NCBI GenBank assembly: GCA_025210575.1
Contig: JAOARK010000543.1
Coordinates: 1 to 5,121, forward strand
Length of the DNA: 5,121 bases
DNA from: Schleiferiaceae bacterium
Lineage (GTDB): Bacteria; Bacteroidota; Bacteroidia; Flavobacteriales; Schleiferiaceae
Direction of reading: 5' to 3'
The notes below the pieces were generated by a model. That model had not been told where the DNA came from. It ran no database searches and saw only the letters and a program-made list of their open reading frames with translations. The position numbers and the translations under genes are program-made. Each line of letters begins with the position of its first letter. Positions within the stretch are counted from its first letter, which is position 1. Positions 1 to 5,121 of this stretch are shown piece by piece.

Positions 1-1055
1 GCTGAACTGATGCCATCTAGAACCTCAGCTTTAATGCCATCGCTTAAACCAAGCTTAATGTCTTTACGTTCAAAAAGCTGTTCACCAGTACTTACTTCAA
101 CATATGGCTGCGTTTCATCAAATTGTATCAGCCCTTCGTTTATGGCCAGCACAGAATCCCTTCTTGAAAGGACAATATCTGCGTTTGCACTGTAACCAGC
201 ACGGATAAACACATCCTCATTCAATTCAACTTTGGCCTTTAACTGAAATTGAATAGCTCCATTCTGTTCTGTACCCTTTGGAGCGATGTATTCTAATTTT
301 GCATTAAATCTCTGCCCTTCAATCGCACCAATAGTGATTAATAAATCCATCCCTGTCTTGATCTTTCCAACTTCACTTTCGTCAATCAAACCTTCAAAGA
401 TCATATCATTCATATTCGCAACAATAGCAACAGTAGTTCCATCGTTAAAGTTGTTACTTTCAATCACTTGGTTTCCCACTTTCACAGGAACATCAAGCAC
501 CATACCAGTAACCGTACTCTTTATTAATGTCAAAGAGGACTTTCCCATTTTCTTTGAAGAACCTTCTTTTACGATCTCTAAATTCTCCTGAGCACCATCA
601 TATTCAATTTGAGCATTTTTATAAGTTGTCTCAAATCGTTGAAATTCAGCAAACGAGATCACATCCTGATCGTGCAGTTTTTTATTTCTATCAAAATCAA
701 GCTTAGCATTTTCTAGGTTAATCTTTGCTGATTCTACTCGGTTCTCAGCAGAATTTAATTGTACCATATCCGGAATCACCTTGATCTTGGCTATTAAATC
801 TCCTTCTTTCACCTCATCACCAGCTTCCACATATAGGGTTTGTATAATTCCACTTACTTGTGGCTTTATATCAATTTCCTCCCTAGGTTTAATACTTCCT
901 GTGGCCAGCGTTTTATTTACAATATCACTATAAAATGCTGTCTCAGTAGAATAAACTACAGGCTCCTGCTCAGATTTCTTGTATAAATAGAAAAGGGAGT
1001 AAACAAAGACTCCTAATAAAAGTACGGGCAATAGAATTTTAAGAATACGTTTCAT
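1..1055 (-). CDS. MacA/HlyD-family periplasmic adaptor subunit of an efflux pump (C-terminus beyond window)
   Basis: This is the periplasmic adaptor (membrane fusion protein) of a tripartite pump, linking an inner-membrane transporter to a TolC-like outer-membrane channel. The 351 visible residues show, in order: one N-terminal membrane anchor at about residues 4-24 after MKR; a first biotinyl-lipoyl half at about 61-92 (PQVSGIIQTLYVEAGDEV); a short alpha-helical hairpin at about 96-165; the second lipoyl half at about 176-213 (STVTGMVLDVPVKVGNQV); a beta-barrel at about 217-298; and the start of the membrane-proximal domain. There is no lipobox cysteine, so it is anchored by the helix rather than by lipid. 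The start at ATG 1055 gives the expected anchor directly; no Shine-Dalgarno is visible. MacA proteins are around 370-400 residues, so only the last part is missing. It follows the glycosyltransferase genes on the same strand after 77 bases and may have its own promoter. The partner, MacB-type ABC or RND, lies outside the window, so the substrate is unknown and I give no symbol. Confidence 0.9.
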   Translation of the reverse strand, partial: MKRILKILLPVLLLGVFVYSLFYLYKKSEQEPVVYSTETAFYSDIVNKTLATGSIKPREEIDIKPQVSGIIQTLYVEAGDEVKEGDLIAKIKVIPDMVQLNSAENRVESAKINLENAKLDFDRNKKLHDQDVISFAEFQRFETTYKNAQIEYDGAQENLEIVKEGSSKKMGKSSLTLIKSTVTGMVLDVPVKVGNQVIESNNFNDGTTVAIVANMNDMIFEGLIDESEVGKIKTGMDLLITIGAIEGQRFNAKLEYIAPKGTEQNGAIQFQLKAKVELNEDVFIRAGYSANADIVLSRRDSVLAINEGLIQFDETQPYVEVSTGEQLFERKDIKLGLSDGIKAEVLDGISS

Positions 1056-1100
1056 AAACGCAACATGATGTTTTGAATAGTTTCAGTTTTAGCAGCGTTC

Positions 1101-1108
1101 CAAAAATA
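1101..1108 (-). promoter_or_regulatory. Candidate -7 promoter element for the adaptor gene
   Basis: On the minus strand this reads TATTTTTG, a perfect match to the Bacteroidota sigma-factor -7 consensus TAnnTTTG. It sits 45 bases upstream of the adaptor start codon, within the 77-base gap after the preceding glycosyltransferase. No convincing TTG/TTTG -33 element is found 17-23 bases further upstream, so the site could be a chance match in AT-rich DNA. If real, it lets the pump gene be transcribed apart from the glycosyltransferase operon. Confidence 0.4.
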
Positions 1109-1132
1109 GAAAAATTGAGTGTTGCGAGTAGA

Positions 1133-2146
1133 TTAGAGCTTTATCCCCTCTTTTTTTCCCAATACTTTAACAGCCCAGAAGTTTTTAGCGAAACCCCAAC
1201 CGTAACCAAACATCATGGTAAGGGTAGTTTGTATACTTAAAAAGCCAACAGATAAGCTTTTGTTCAAGATTGCACTTAGCCAATAAACAGCAATAAGGTA
1301 AGATCCAAAAAGCAGAAACAACAGAAGTGATATGCTTCTAATATTATCTGTACCCAGCATAATTCCAAAGGCGGATATTGCTGAAAGTATTGCAAAAACG
1401 CTAAAAGCAAGTGGGAACAAATGGGTCATTTTCAATTCGCTCGGGTGTTTTTGCCATAAGTTAATTCTAGCCGCGCCAAAACGATACACCTGTTTATAAA
1501 ACTTACCCAAGCTTGTGCGTCTTTTGTGATAAACATGAGCGTTTTCTATAAACGCAGATTTGTAGCCCTTTTCAAGGATTCTCATGCTTAACTCAATATC
1601 TTCTCCACACTTAAAATTCTCGTCATAGCCATTTACATCTTCAAAAACAGCTTTACGAATACCCATGTTAAACCCTCTTGGGTGATAAGTGCCCACGGTT
1701 TTCTTTTTCCCTCTTATTCCACCAGTAGTAATAAAAGAGGTCATAGAAAATGAAATTGCTTTCTGTAAATTGGTGAAATCATCTCTAGCTGCATCAGGAC
1801 CTCCAAACAGATCTACCTGATTATTCTCTAAAAAAGCATCCACCGCTTTTAAATACCCTTGGGGTATTAAGCAATCTGAATCCAAAAAAATGAGGTACTC
1901 CCCTTTTGCCAGCTTAGCAGCTTCATTTCTCGCATCACTTACAGGTAAGTACTCTTTGTACAGAATAGTCAAAGGGTAAGTATCGTTACCCTCGAACTTT
2001 TTCAATTCAGGACGTAGTCTATCTTCTGGCGTACCGTCTCCCAAAACCACTTCAAAGTCATTATAGTCTTGGGTCAACAGACTTTCTAAAAATTCGGTTA
2101 CTTCTTCTGGCCTTCCAAAAGTTGGCGAGATTAAACTATACTTCAT
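1133..2146 (-). CDS. Family 2 glycosyltransferase with C-terminal membrane region
   Basis: This 337-residue protein is an inverting GT-A glycosyltransferase of family GT2, working at the cytoplasmic face of the inner membrane. An N-terminal Rossmann-like part starts with SLISPTFGRP (residues 4-13). Asp37 in VVLGDGTP takes the place of the usual D of the nucleotide-binding EDGS motif. The metal-binding DXD is D89-S90-D91 in FLDSDCLIP. NMGIRKAVFEDVNGYDENF (160-178) is the acceptor-side segment, and GED (181-183) carries the likely catalytic acid/base pair. HKRRTSLGKFYKQVYRFG (207-224) resembles the segment that precedes the membrane part in related enzymes. Three hydrophobic stretches follow at about 241-265, 271-294 and 299-320. 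The start codon overlaps the stop of the upstream glycosyltransferase in ATGA, implying translational coupling. The sugar donor and acceptor cannot be read from the sequence; a role in envelope polysaccharide, lipid-linked glycan or protein glycosylation is inference. All catalytic motifs are present, so it is probably active. Confidence 0.92.
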   Translation of the reverse strand: MKYSLISPTFGRPEEVTEFLESLLTQDYNDFEVVLGDGTPEDRLRPELKKFEGNDTYPLTILYKEYLPVSDARNEAAKLAKGEYLIFLDSDCLIPQGYLKAVDAFLENNQVDLFGGPDAARDDFTNLQKAISFSMTSFITTGGIRGKKKTVGTYHPRGFNMGIRKAVFEDVNGYDENFKCGEDIELSMRILEKGYKSAFIENAHVYHKRRTSLGKFYKQVYRFGAARINLWQKHPSELKMTHLFPLAFSVFAILSAISAFGIMLGTDNIRSISLLLFLLFGSYLIAVYWLSAILNKSLSVGFLSIQTTLTMMFGYGWGFAKNFWAVKVLGKKEGIKL

Positions 2147-3102
2147 TCAGCAATGTTCAGTTTTTCTGTGATGGTATAGTTTGGTTCTTTGTTAGATTGT
2201 CTTAAAACGATTTCGGCTAAAAAGCCAATTAAGAAGAGTTGTGTACCAATTATGGTAGTGGTTAACATGATATAAAACCAAGGATTATCTGTAACCAATG
2301 CAGCCTTGTCGCCAATGCTTAAAGCGTACATTTTTAAACCTCCAATTACAGCTAAGGCAACTATTGATATAAAGAACATCAAGGTTCCTAATAGTCCAAA
2401 GAAATGCATTGGTCTTCGTCCAAACTTAGAGATCATCGCCAAAGTGGCCAGATCTAAAAAACCATTAATGAAGCGGTCTAAACCAAATTTAGTAACCCCA
2501 TATTTTCGAGCTTGATGCTCAACAACTTTTTCTCCGATCTTATTATATCCAACATTCTTCGCTAGGAAAGGAATGTACCGATGCATTTCGCCATATACGG
2601 TAATGCTCTTCACAACGTCACTACGATATGACTTTAAGCCACAGTTGAAATCGTGCAATTGAATCTTTGAGATCTTGCGTGTGGCCCAATTAAAAAGCTT
2701 TGTAGGTAAAGTTTTTGTTATCGGATCATAACGCTTTTGCTTCCAACCAGAAATAAGGTCATAACCATCTTTCATGATCAGATTATAAAGCTCAGGTATT
2801 TCATCTGGGCTATCTTGTAAATCGGCATCCATAGTAATTACAACATCACCTTGAGTGTGCTTAAAACCCACATTGAGCGCGTTACTTTTCCCTTGGTTCT
2901 TTCTAAACCGAATACCTTTTACATTCTCATGTTCTTTTGCCAATTCCTGAATTACCCCCCAAGAATTATCAGTACTTCCATCATTCATAAAAATGACTTC
3001 GTAGCTGTAATTGTTCGCATGCATTACTTTGGCTATCCAGGCATAAAGCTCGCCCAAAGATTCTTCTTCATTGTATAATGGGATGACAATCGAAATGTCC
3101 AT
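2143..3102 (-). CDS. GtrB/Dpm1-like family 2 glycosyltransferase (polyprenyl-phosphate sugar transferase type)
   Basis: This 319-residue protein has the length and order of the GtrB/ArnC/Dpm1 group, which moves a sugar from a nucleotide donor to a polyprenyl phosphate at the cytoplasmic side of the inner membrane. Seen in the sequence: SIVIPLYNEEESL (4-16); the nucleotide-binding NDGSTDNS (40-47); the KNQGKSNALNVGF segment (68-80); the metal-binding DADLQDSPDEIP (92-103), whose DAD and following QD are typical of this group; DFNCGLKSYR (151-160); EMHRYIPFLA (172-181); and HQARKYGVTKFG (196-207), the basic segment near the active site. Two membrane helices follow at about 234-256 and 276-300, with a short polar tail. 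It begins 8 bases after the DUF4199 stop and ends in a 4-base overlap with the next glycosyltransferase. From memory, a DUF4199 gene followed by this kind of transferase is a recurring pair in flavobacterial genomes. The sugar is not predictable; lipid-phosphate as acceptor is inference from family. Confidence 0.93.
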   Translation of the reverse strand: MDISIVIPLYNEEESLGELYAWIAKVMHANNYSYEVIFMNDGSTDNSWGVIQELAKEHENVKGIRFRKNQGKSNALNVGFKHTQGDVVITMDADLQDSPDEIPELYNLIMKDGYDLISGWKQKRYDPITKTLPTKLFNWATRKISKIQLHDFNCGLKSYRSDVVKSITVYGEMHRYIPFLAKNVGYNKIGEKVVEHQARKYGVTKFGLDRFINGFLDLATLAMISKFGRRPMHFFGLLGTLMFFISIVALAVIGGLKMYALSIGDKAALVTDNPWFYIMLTTTIIGTQLFLIGFLAEIVLRQSNKEPNYTITEKLNIAE

Positions 3103-3110
3103 ATAAGTGC

Positions 3111-3653
3111 TTAGTCTACTGTGTTTTCAAAAACAGGTTTGTCTTTTTTCATAAATGCGGCAACAATTAAACCTAAAACGGTATAGATTATTATACCCCA
3201 CATTGCTGTCTTAAATAGTCCATATACACCATAAGTGTCAGCTTCCTTCATTTGATCAATTTGAGCTTGAATTTGCTCTTCAGGCGCGCCAAAACGCTCC
3301 GACATGCTAACTGCCATTTCAATACTGATCTCCATAACCCTGTCTGCCAACCCTGGATCAACAACATGAAACATGAGTAAAGAGAAAACCAAATTAATTA
3401 TTGCTACAACTATGTATGAAAAGGAAAATACCGATACTGCTTCCTTATAAGAAATGAAGCCACCTTGCTCTTTCTTCATTGCTACAACAGCCATAACCAT
3501 CATTACAAAATTGAAAATGAGCAACAGTATACCCATCCACCAATTCGCAAAAAGCTGCTCATTAAATATGTAAGCAATTAAAAAATAAAGTATGCCAACA
3601 GATATGGCTATTCCTCCATATTTTATTCCGTATTTCTTAACCAATGGATTCAT
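3111..3653 (-). CDS. DUF4199 family four-helix membrane protein
   Basis: This 180-residue protein matches the DUF4199 family as I recall it: a small inner-membrane protein found mainly in Bacteroidota, of unknown function. Four hydrophobic helices are seen at about residues 12-30, 38-59, 75-97 and 146-168. The segment MKKEQGGFISYKEAVSVFSFSY (59-80), with a basic loop followed by GGFISYKEA, is the most family-like stretch. Between helices 3 and 4 lies a soluble, acidic, probably helical loop of about 45 residues (98-142) rich in E, Q and M. The N-terminus MNPLVKKYGIKYG is short and basic. It is the first gene of the probable operon with two glycosyltransferases; a TATATTTG promoter element lies 22 bases before the start. 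The position suggests a partner or accessory role for the glycosyltransferases, but nothing in the sequence shows an activity. No signal peptide and no catalytic motif are seen. Confidence 0.87.
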   Translation of the reverse strand: MNPLVKKYGIKYGGIAISVGILYFLIAYIFNEQLFANWWMGILLLIFNFVMMVMAVVAMKKEQGGFISYKEAVSVFSFSYIVVAIINLVFSLLMFHVVDPGLADRVMEISIEMAVSMSERFGAPEEQIQAQIDQMKEADTYGVYGLFKTAMWGIIIYTVLGLIVAAFMKKDKPVFENTVD

Positions 3654-3675
3654 AGTAAAAAGGTTTTGTTGGCAG

Positions 3676-3702
3676 CAAATATAAGGTATTCACCTCCCCA
3701 AA
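3676..3702 (-). promoter_or_regulatory. Promoter of the DUF4199-glycosyltransferase operon
   Basis: On the minus strand the -7 element reads TATATTTG (3683-3676), a perfect TAnnTTTG. A TTTG (3702-3699) stands 15 bases upstream as a possible -33 element, closer than the usual spacing of about 17-23. The start codon of DUF4199 is 22 bases downstream of the -7 box, so the leader would be only about 15-20 bases. A 12-base imperfect palindrome with arms AGGT/ACCT (3684-3695) falls in the spacer; its arms are too short to call an operator. The -7 match and its position make this the best promoter for the three-gene operon. Confidence 0.6.
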
Positions 3703-3809
3703 AAATTGTTAAAACTGAGGTTTACAAAAGCCCGAAAAAGGCCACTTTCATCTCTTTCAGAAGGTTACAAAAAAGTAAGAAAACCGCTGCCTAATTAAAA
3801 AATGCGCAT

Positions 3810-3817
3810 TACATTTG
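3810..3817 (+). promoter_or_regulatory. -7 promoter element of the SRP RNA gene
   Basis: TACATTTG matches TAnnTTTG exactly and ends 5 bases before the first paired G of the SRP RNA at 3823, which is where transcription should begin for a -7 box. A -33 element is not clear: only CTG at 3787-3789 sits at about the right distance (20-base spacer). The element and the RNA start support each other. Confidence 0.6.
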
Positions 3818-3822
3818 CACCC

Positions 3823-3917
3823 GGCAAGTCCCATACAACTAGCTCCTGATGAACTCCCCCAGGGCGGGAACGCAGCAAGGGTAATCGGTTGTAGCGGTGT
3901 GATATGGGTAGCTTGCC
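3823..3917 (+). ncRNA. ffs: Signal recognition particle RNA, small bacterial (4.5S) type
   Basis: This is the RNA of the signal recognition particle, which binds Ffh and targets nascent membrane and secreted proteins to FtsY and the translocon. It is about 95 bases and has the domain IV hairpin only, with no Alu domain. The outer stem pairs GGCAAG (3823-3828) with CTTGCC (3912-3917), continued by CCCATA (3830-3835) with TATGGG (3903-3908). A middle helix involves CCTGAT (3845-3850) and ATCGG (3884-3888). At the tip, the conserved symmetric loop shows CAGG (3860-3863) opposite AGCA (3874-3877), followed by the distal stem GCG (3864-3866) with CGC (3871-3873), closed by the GGAA tetraloop (3867-3870). 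These are the Ffh M-domain and NG-domain contact features of the bacterial SRP RNA. It is transcribed away from the DUF4199 operon. Exact 5' and 3' ends are inferred from pairing. Confidence 0.93.
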
Positions 3918-3928
3918 TTTTTTATTTT
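3903..3928 (+). terminator. Intrinsic terminator formed by the 3' side of the SRP RNA
   Basis: The 3' strand of the SRP RNA closing stem (through CTTGCC at 3912-3917) is followed at once by six T's, one A and four more T's. The RNA's own outer helix therefore probably serves as the terminator stem, which is usual for small stable RNAs. The stem is long-range (about 95 bases between arms), so termination may be incomplete and some transcription may continue into the thioesterase gene 38 bases beyond. Confidence 0.5.
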
Positions 3929-3965
3929 CTATACTTTCAATATTTTTAGCGTTTTAGTTAATCCT

Positions 3966-4388
3966 ATGTCCAACGAAGTATTTGTTGATTTTTTAAACAA
4001 GCTCTCTCAAAATACTTTAATGCAAACGCTAGATATTAAATATACCGAAGCCGATATTGAAGAGGGTTGGCTAAAAGCCTCGATGCCTGTCACTTCTGTA
4101 CATCACCAACCTTTTGGAATGTTGCATGGAGGGGCCACAATTAGTTTAGCTGAAAGCTTAGGCAGTGCTGCATCTAATATGTTTTTAGATCCTCAAACCC
4201 AGTACTGTGTTGGGTTAGAGATGAGCGCAAATCACATTAAGTCTGTTAAAGATGGCATGGTTTACGGAAAGGCATCTGTTATCCACAAAGGAAAAAGAAC
4301 ACATTTGTGGGAAATAAGAATAGAAGACGAAAAAGGAAGTTTAATTTCGCTGTGCAAACTCACCAATATGGTGATCAATAAAAAATAA
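3966..4388 (+). CDS. menI: MenI-type hotdog thioesterase (1,4-dihydroxy-2-naphthoyl-CoA hydrolase)
   Basis: This 140-residue protein is a single hotdog-fold thioesterase of the PaaI/YdiI group, a cytosolic homotetramer in its relatives. It would hydrolyse 1,4-dihydroxy-2-naphthoyl-CoA to release the free acid for prenylation in menaquinone synthesis. The active-site block HQPFGMLHGGATISLAESLGS (47-67) is nearly that of E. coli YdiI (MenI), which from memory reads HQPFGLLHGGA...LAETLGS. The catalytic set Gln48, His54, Gly55 and Glu63 falls at the same residue numbers as in YdiI. The C-terminal strands (GLEMSANHIKSVKDGMVYGKASVIHKGKRTHLWEIRI, 83-119) fit the fold, with HLWEI matching the YdiI QSWEI. 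The next gene, an isochorismate synthase, overlaps it by one base, which supports the menaquinone role over phenylacetate or general acyl-CoA hydrolysis. No Shine-Dalgarno and no strong promoter precede it. The substrate is inferred; the family is broad. Confidence 0.88.
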   Translation: MSNEVFVDFLNKLSQNTLMQTLDIKYTEADIEEGWLKASMPVTSVHHQPFGMLHGGATISLAESLGSAASNMFLDPQTQYCVGLEMSANHIKSVKDGMVYGKASVIHKGKRTHLWEIRIEDEKGSLISLCKLTNMVINKK

Positions 4389-5121
4389 TGAAGGGATTTT
4401 TCTGTGTAAAACTGGCTTTAAAAAGAGATATTCTCGCTTTTGATTTCAATAAAGATGGAGACTCAGAAGTGTTTATCAAGCCTTTTGATGAAGGAAATGA
4501 ATACATTCAAGAGAAAGCAAATTTTCTTGGTAAGTTCAAATCTTTTCCAGGAACACTAAAAAAAAGAAAACTTGCGTCAAGCGACTTTGACGGCCCTATG
4601 TTTTCTCATACCAAGGCTACCTACTTAGATTTGGTGAATAAAACCATTGCGACTATTAAAGATGGAGGCCATAAAAAGATTGTTACTTCTAGATTTACGT
4701 CAATCACCAACAATGGGCTAAACCCCATAGAATTATTCGATGCACTTTGTGTTGAATACCCACGCACAAATGTGTACATCCTTAGTCATGAAAAAACGGG
4801 ACTTTGGATTGGCGCTTCGCCAGAGACATTGGTAAAAGTAAATGACGGCAAGTTCAAGACAATGGCGCTTGCAGGGTCTAAACTTGAATACCAAGAATGG
4901 AGTGATAAAGAAAAAGAAGAGCAAAAAATAGTTGCAGATTATATCACAAACATTCTTGAAGGCTACAACTTTGAGAAATTGAGAATCAAAGGAGTACAAA
5001 CAGTTTCTGCTGGTCCCATTCAGCATTTACGCACCCATTATGAGGCACCTATTGGAGAGAATGACCCGATGGAGATTGCTGAAAAATTACACCCGACTCC
5101 AGCTGTTTGTGGTGTACCAAC
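4388..5121 (+). CDS. menF: Isochorismate synthase, MenF/EntC family (C-terminus beyond window)
   Basis: The enzyme converts chorismate to isochorismate, the first committed step of menaquinone synthesis, in the cytosol with Mg2+. The 244 visible codons show the chorismate-binding fold: KKIVTSRF (96-103), where Lys97 aligns with the general-base lysine of EntC (KVVLSR); IGASPETLVKV (141-151); TMALAGSK (158-165), the family LAGT motif with Ser for Thr; and, close to the edge, LHPTPAVCGVP (234-244). The ATG at 4388-4390 shares its A with the thioesterase TAA stop, implying coupled translation, and gives an N-terminal part of about 70 residues before the conserved core, shorter than in E. coli MenF. 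Roughly 100-130 more residues should follow, carrying the Mg2+-binding glutamates. A siderophore (EntC) or salicylate role is possible on sequence alone, but the MenI partner favours menaquinone. menD would be the expected next gene in this phylum. Confidence 0.9.
   Translation, partial: MKGFFCVKLALKRDILAFDFNKDGDSEVFIKPFDEGNEYIQEKANFLGKFKSFPGTLKKRKLASSDFDGPMFSHTKATYLDLVNKTIATIKDGGHKKIVTSRFTSITNNGLNPIELFDALCVEYPRTNVYILSHEKTGLWIGASPETLVKVNDGKFKTMALAGSKLEYQEWSDKEKEEQKIVADYITNILEGYNFEKLRIKGVQTVSAGPIQHLRTHYEAPIGENDPMEIAEKLHPTPAVCGVP

Larger units (their letters stand above)
3654..3822. other. Divergent intergenic promoter region
   Basis: These 169 AT-rich bases separate the minus-strand DUF4199 operon from the plus-strand SRP RNA. 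I see one TAnnTTTG box facing each way (3683-3676 on minus, 3810-3817 on plus) and about 100 bases between them with no ORF, no clear hairpin and no recognisable operator. The two promoters are far enough apart not to share a polymerase site. Confidence 0.6.

Noticed and set aside
10..591. Two plus-strand open frames (10-195 and 286-591)
   Set aside because: Both lie opposite the efflux adaptor, whose domain order and motifs are clear on the minus strand; their predicted proteins show no recognisable motif and have shadow-like composition.
1062..1072. Inverted repeat AACAT-G-ATGTT just before the adaptor start codon
   Set aside because: Five-base arms with a one-base centre are expected by chance in AT-rich DNA, and there is no second copy to support an operator.
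2306..3078. Plus-strand open frames 2306-2515 and 2851-3078
   Set aside because: They are antisense to the GtrB-like glycosyltransferase, which is well supported by motifs; no family features are seen in them.
1472..3296. 12-base direct repeat CGCGCCAAAACG at 1472-1483 and 3285-3296
   Set aside because: Both copies lie in coding sequence and encode the same four residues Arg-Phe-Gly-Ala in unrelated proteins; two copies only, best explained by shared codons.
3684..3695. AGGT-ATTC-ACCT palindrome within the DUF4199 promoter spacer
   Set aside because: Only four-base arms; the position is suggestive but too weak to call a regulator site.
3728..3745. GCCCGAAAAAGGCC as a possible small terminator hairpin
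   Set aside because: The stem is three to four pairs with a mismatch and no T-run follows on either strand, and no transcript is expected to end there.
4733..5026. Minus-strand open frame of 97 codons
   Set aside because: It is antisense to the isochorismate synthase core motifs (GASPE, LAGS) and is rich in Phe and Cys in the way of a shadow frame.
1..5121. Mobile element, CRISPR array, toxin-antitoxin or defence system
   Set aside because: No transposase, integrase, repeat array, terminal inverted repeats or paired small toxic genes were seen; all coding space is taken by housekeeping or envelope genes.

Overview
The window looks like a piece of an ordinary chromosome from a member of the Bacteroidota, most likely a marine-type Flavobacteriia. 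The grounds are: AT-rich DNA; three perfect matches to the Bacteroidota -7 promoter element TAnnTTTG placed just upstream of transcription units; start codons without Shine-Dalgarno sequences; a DUF4199 membrane protein, a family I know mainly from this phylum; and menaquinone genes. The species cannot be told from the sequence alone.

Layout. Positions 1-3653 are read on the minus strand. From upstream to downstream they hold a DUF4199 membrane protein (3653-3111), a GtrB/Dpm1-like family 2 glycosyltransferase with two membrane helices (3102-2143), a second, different family 2 glycosyltransferase with a C-terminal membrane region (2146-1133), and, after a 77-base gap with its own candidate promoter, the N-terminal 351 residues of a MacA/HlyD-like periplasmic adaptor that runs off the left edge. 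The first three are packed tightly (8-base gap, then a 4-base ATGA overlap) and look like one operon. Positions 3654-3822 form a divergent promoter region. On the plus strand there follow the small bacterial SRP RNA (3823-3917), which ends in a terminator-like stem and T-run, then a MenI-type hotdog thioesterase (3966-4388) and, overlapping it by one base, the N-terminal 244 residues of a MenF/EntC-type isochorismate synthase cut by the right edge.

How the genes work together. MenF makes isochorismate, the committed precursor of menaquinone, and MenI hydrolyses the 1,4-dihydroxy-2-naphthoyl-CoA made later in the same pathway, so the plus-strand pair is a menaquinone operon beginning. The SRP RNA serves co-translational membrane targeting and is probably an independent unit. 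The minus-strand operon probably makes or modifies a cell-envelope glycan: the GtrB-like enzyme may charge a polyprenyl phosphate with a sugar, and the second transferase may act on another step. The adaptor belongs to a tripartite efflux or secretion pump whose remaining parts would lie beyond position 1.

I looked for an undescribed system and do not see one. The points worth a second look are the glycosyltransferase/DUF4199 operon of unknown product and the promoter structure around the SRP RNA.
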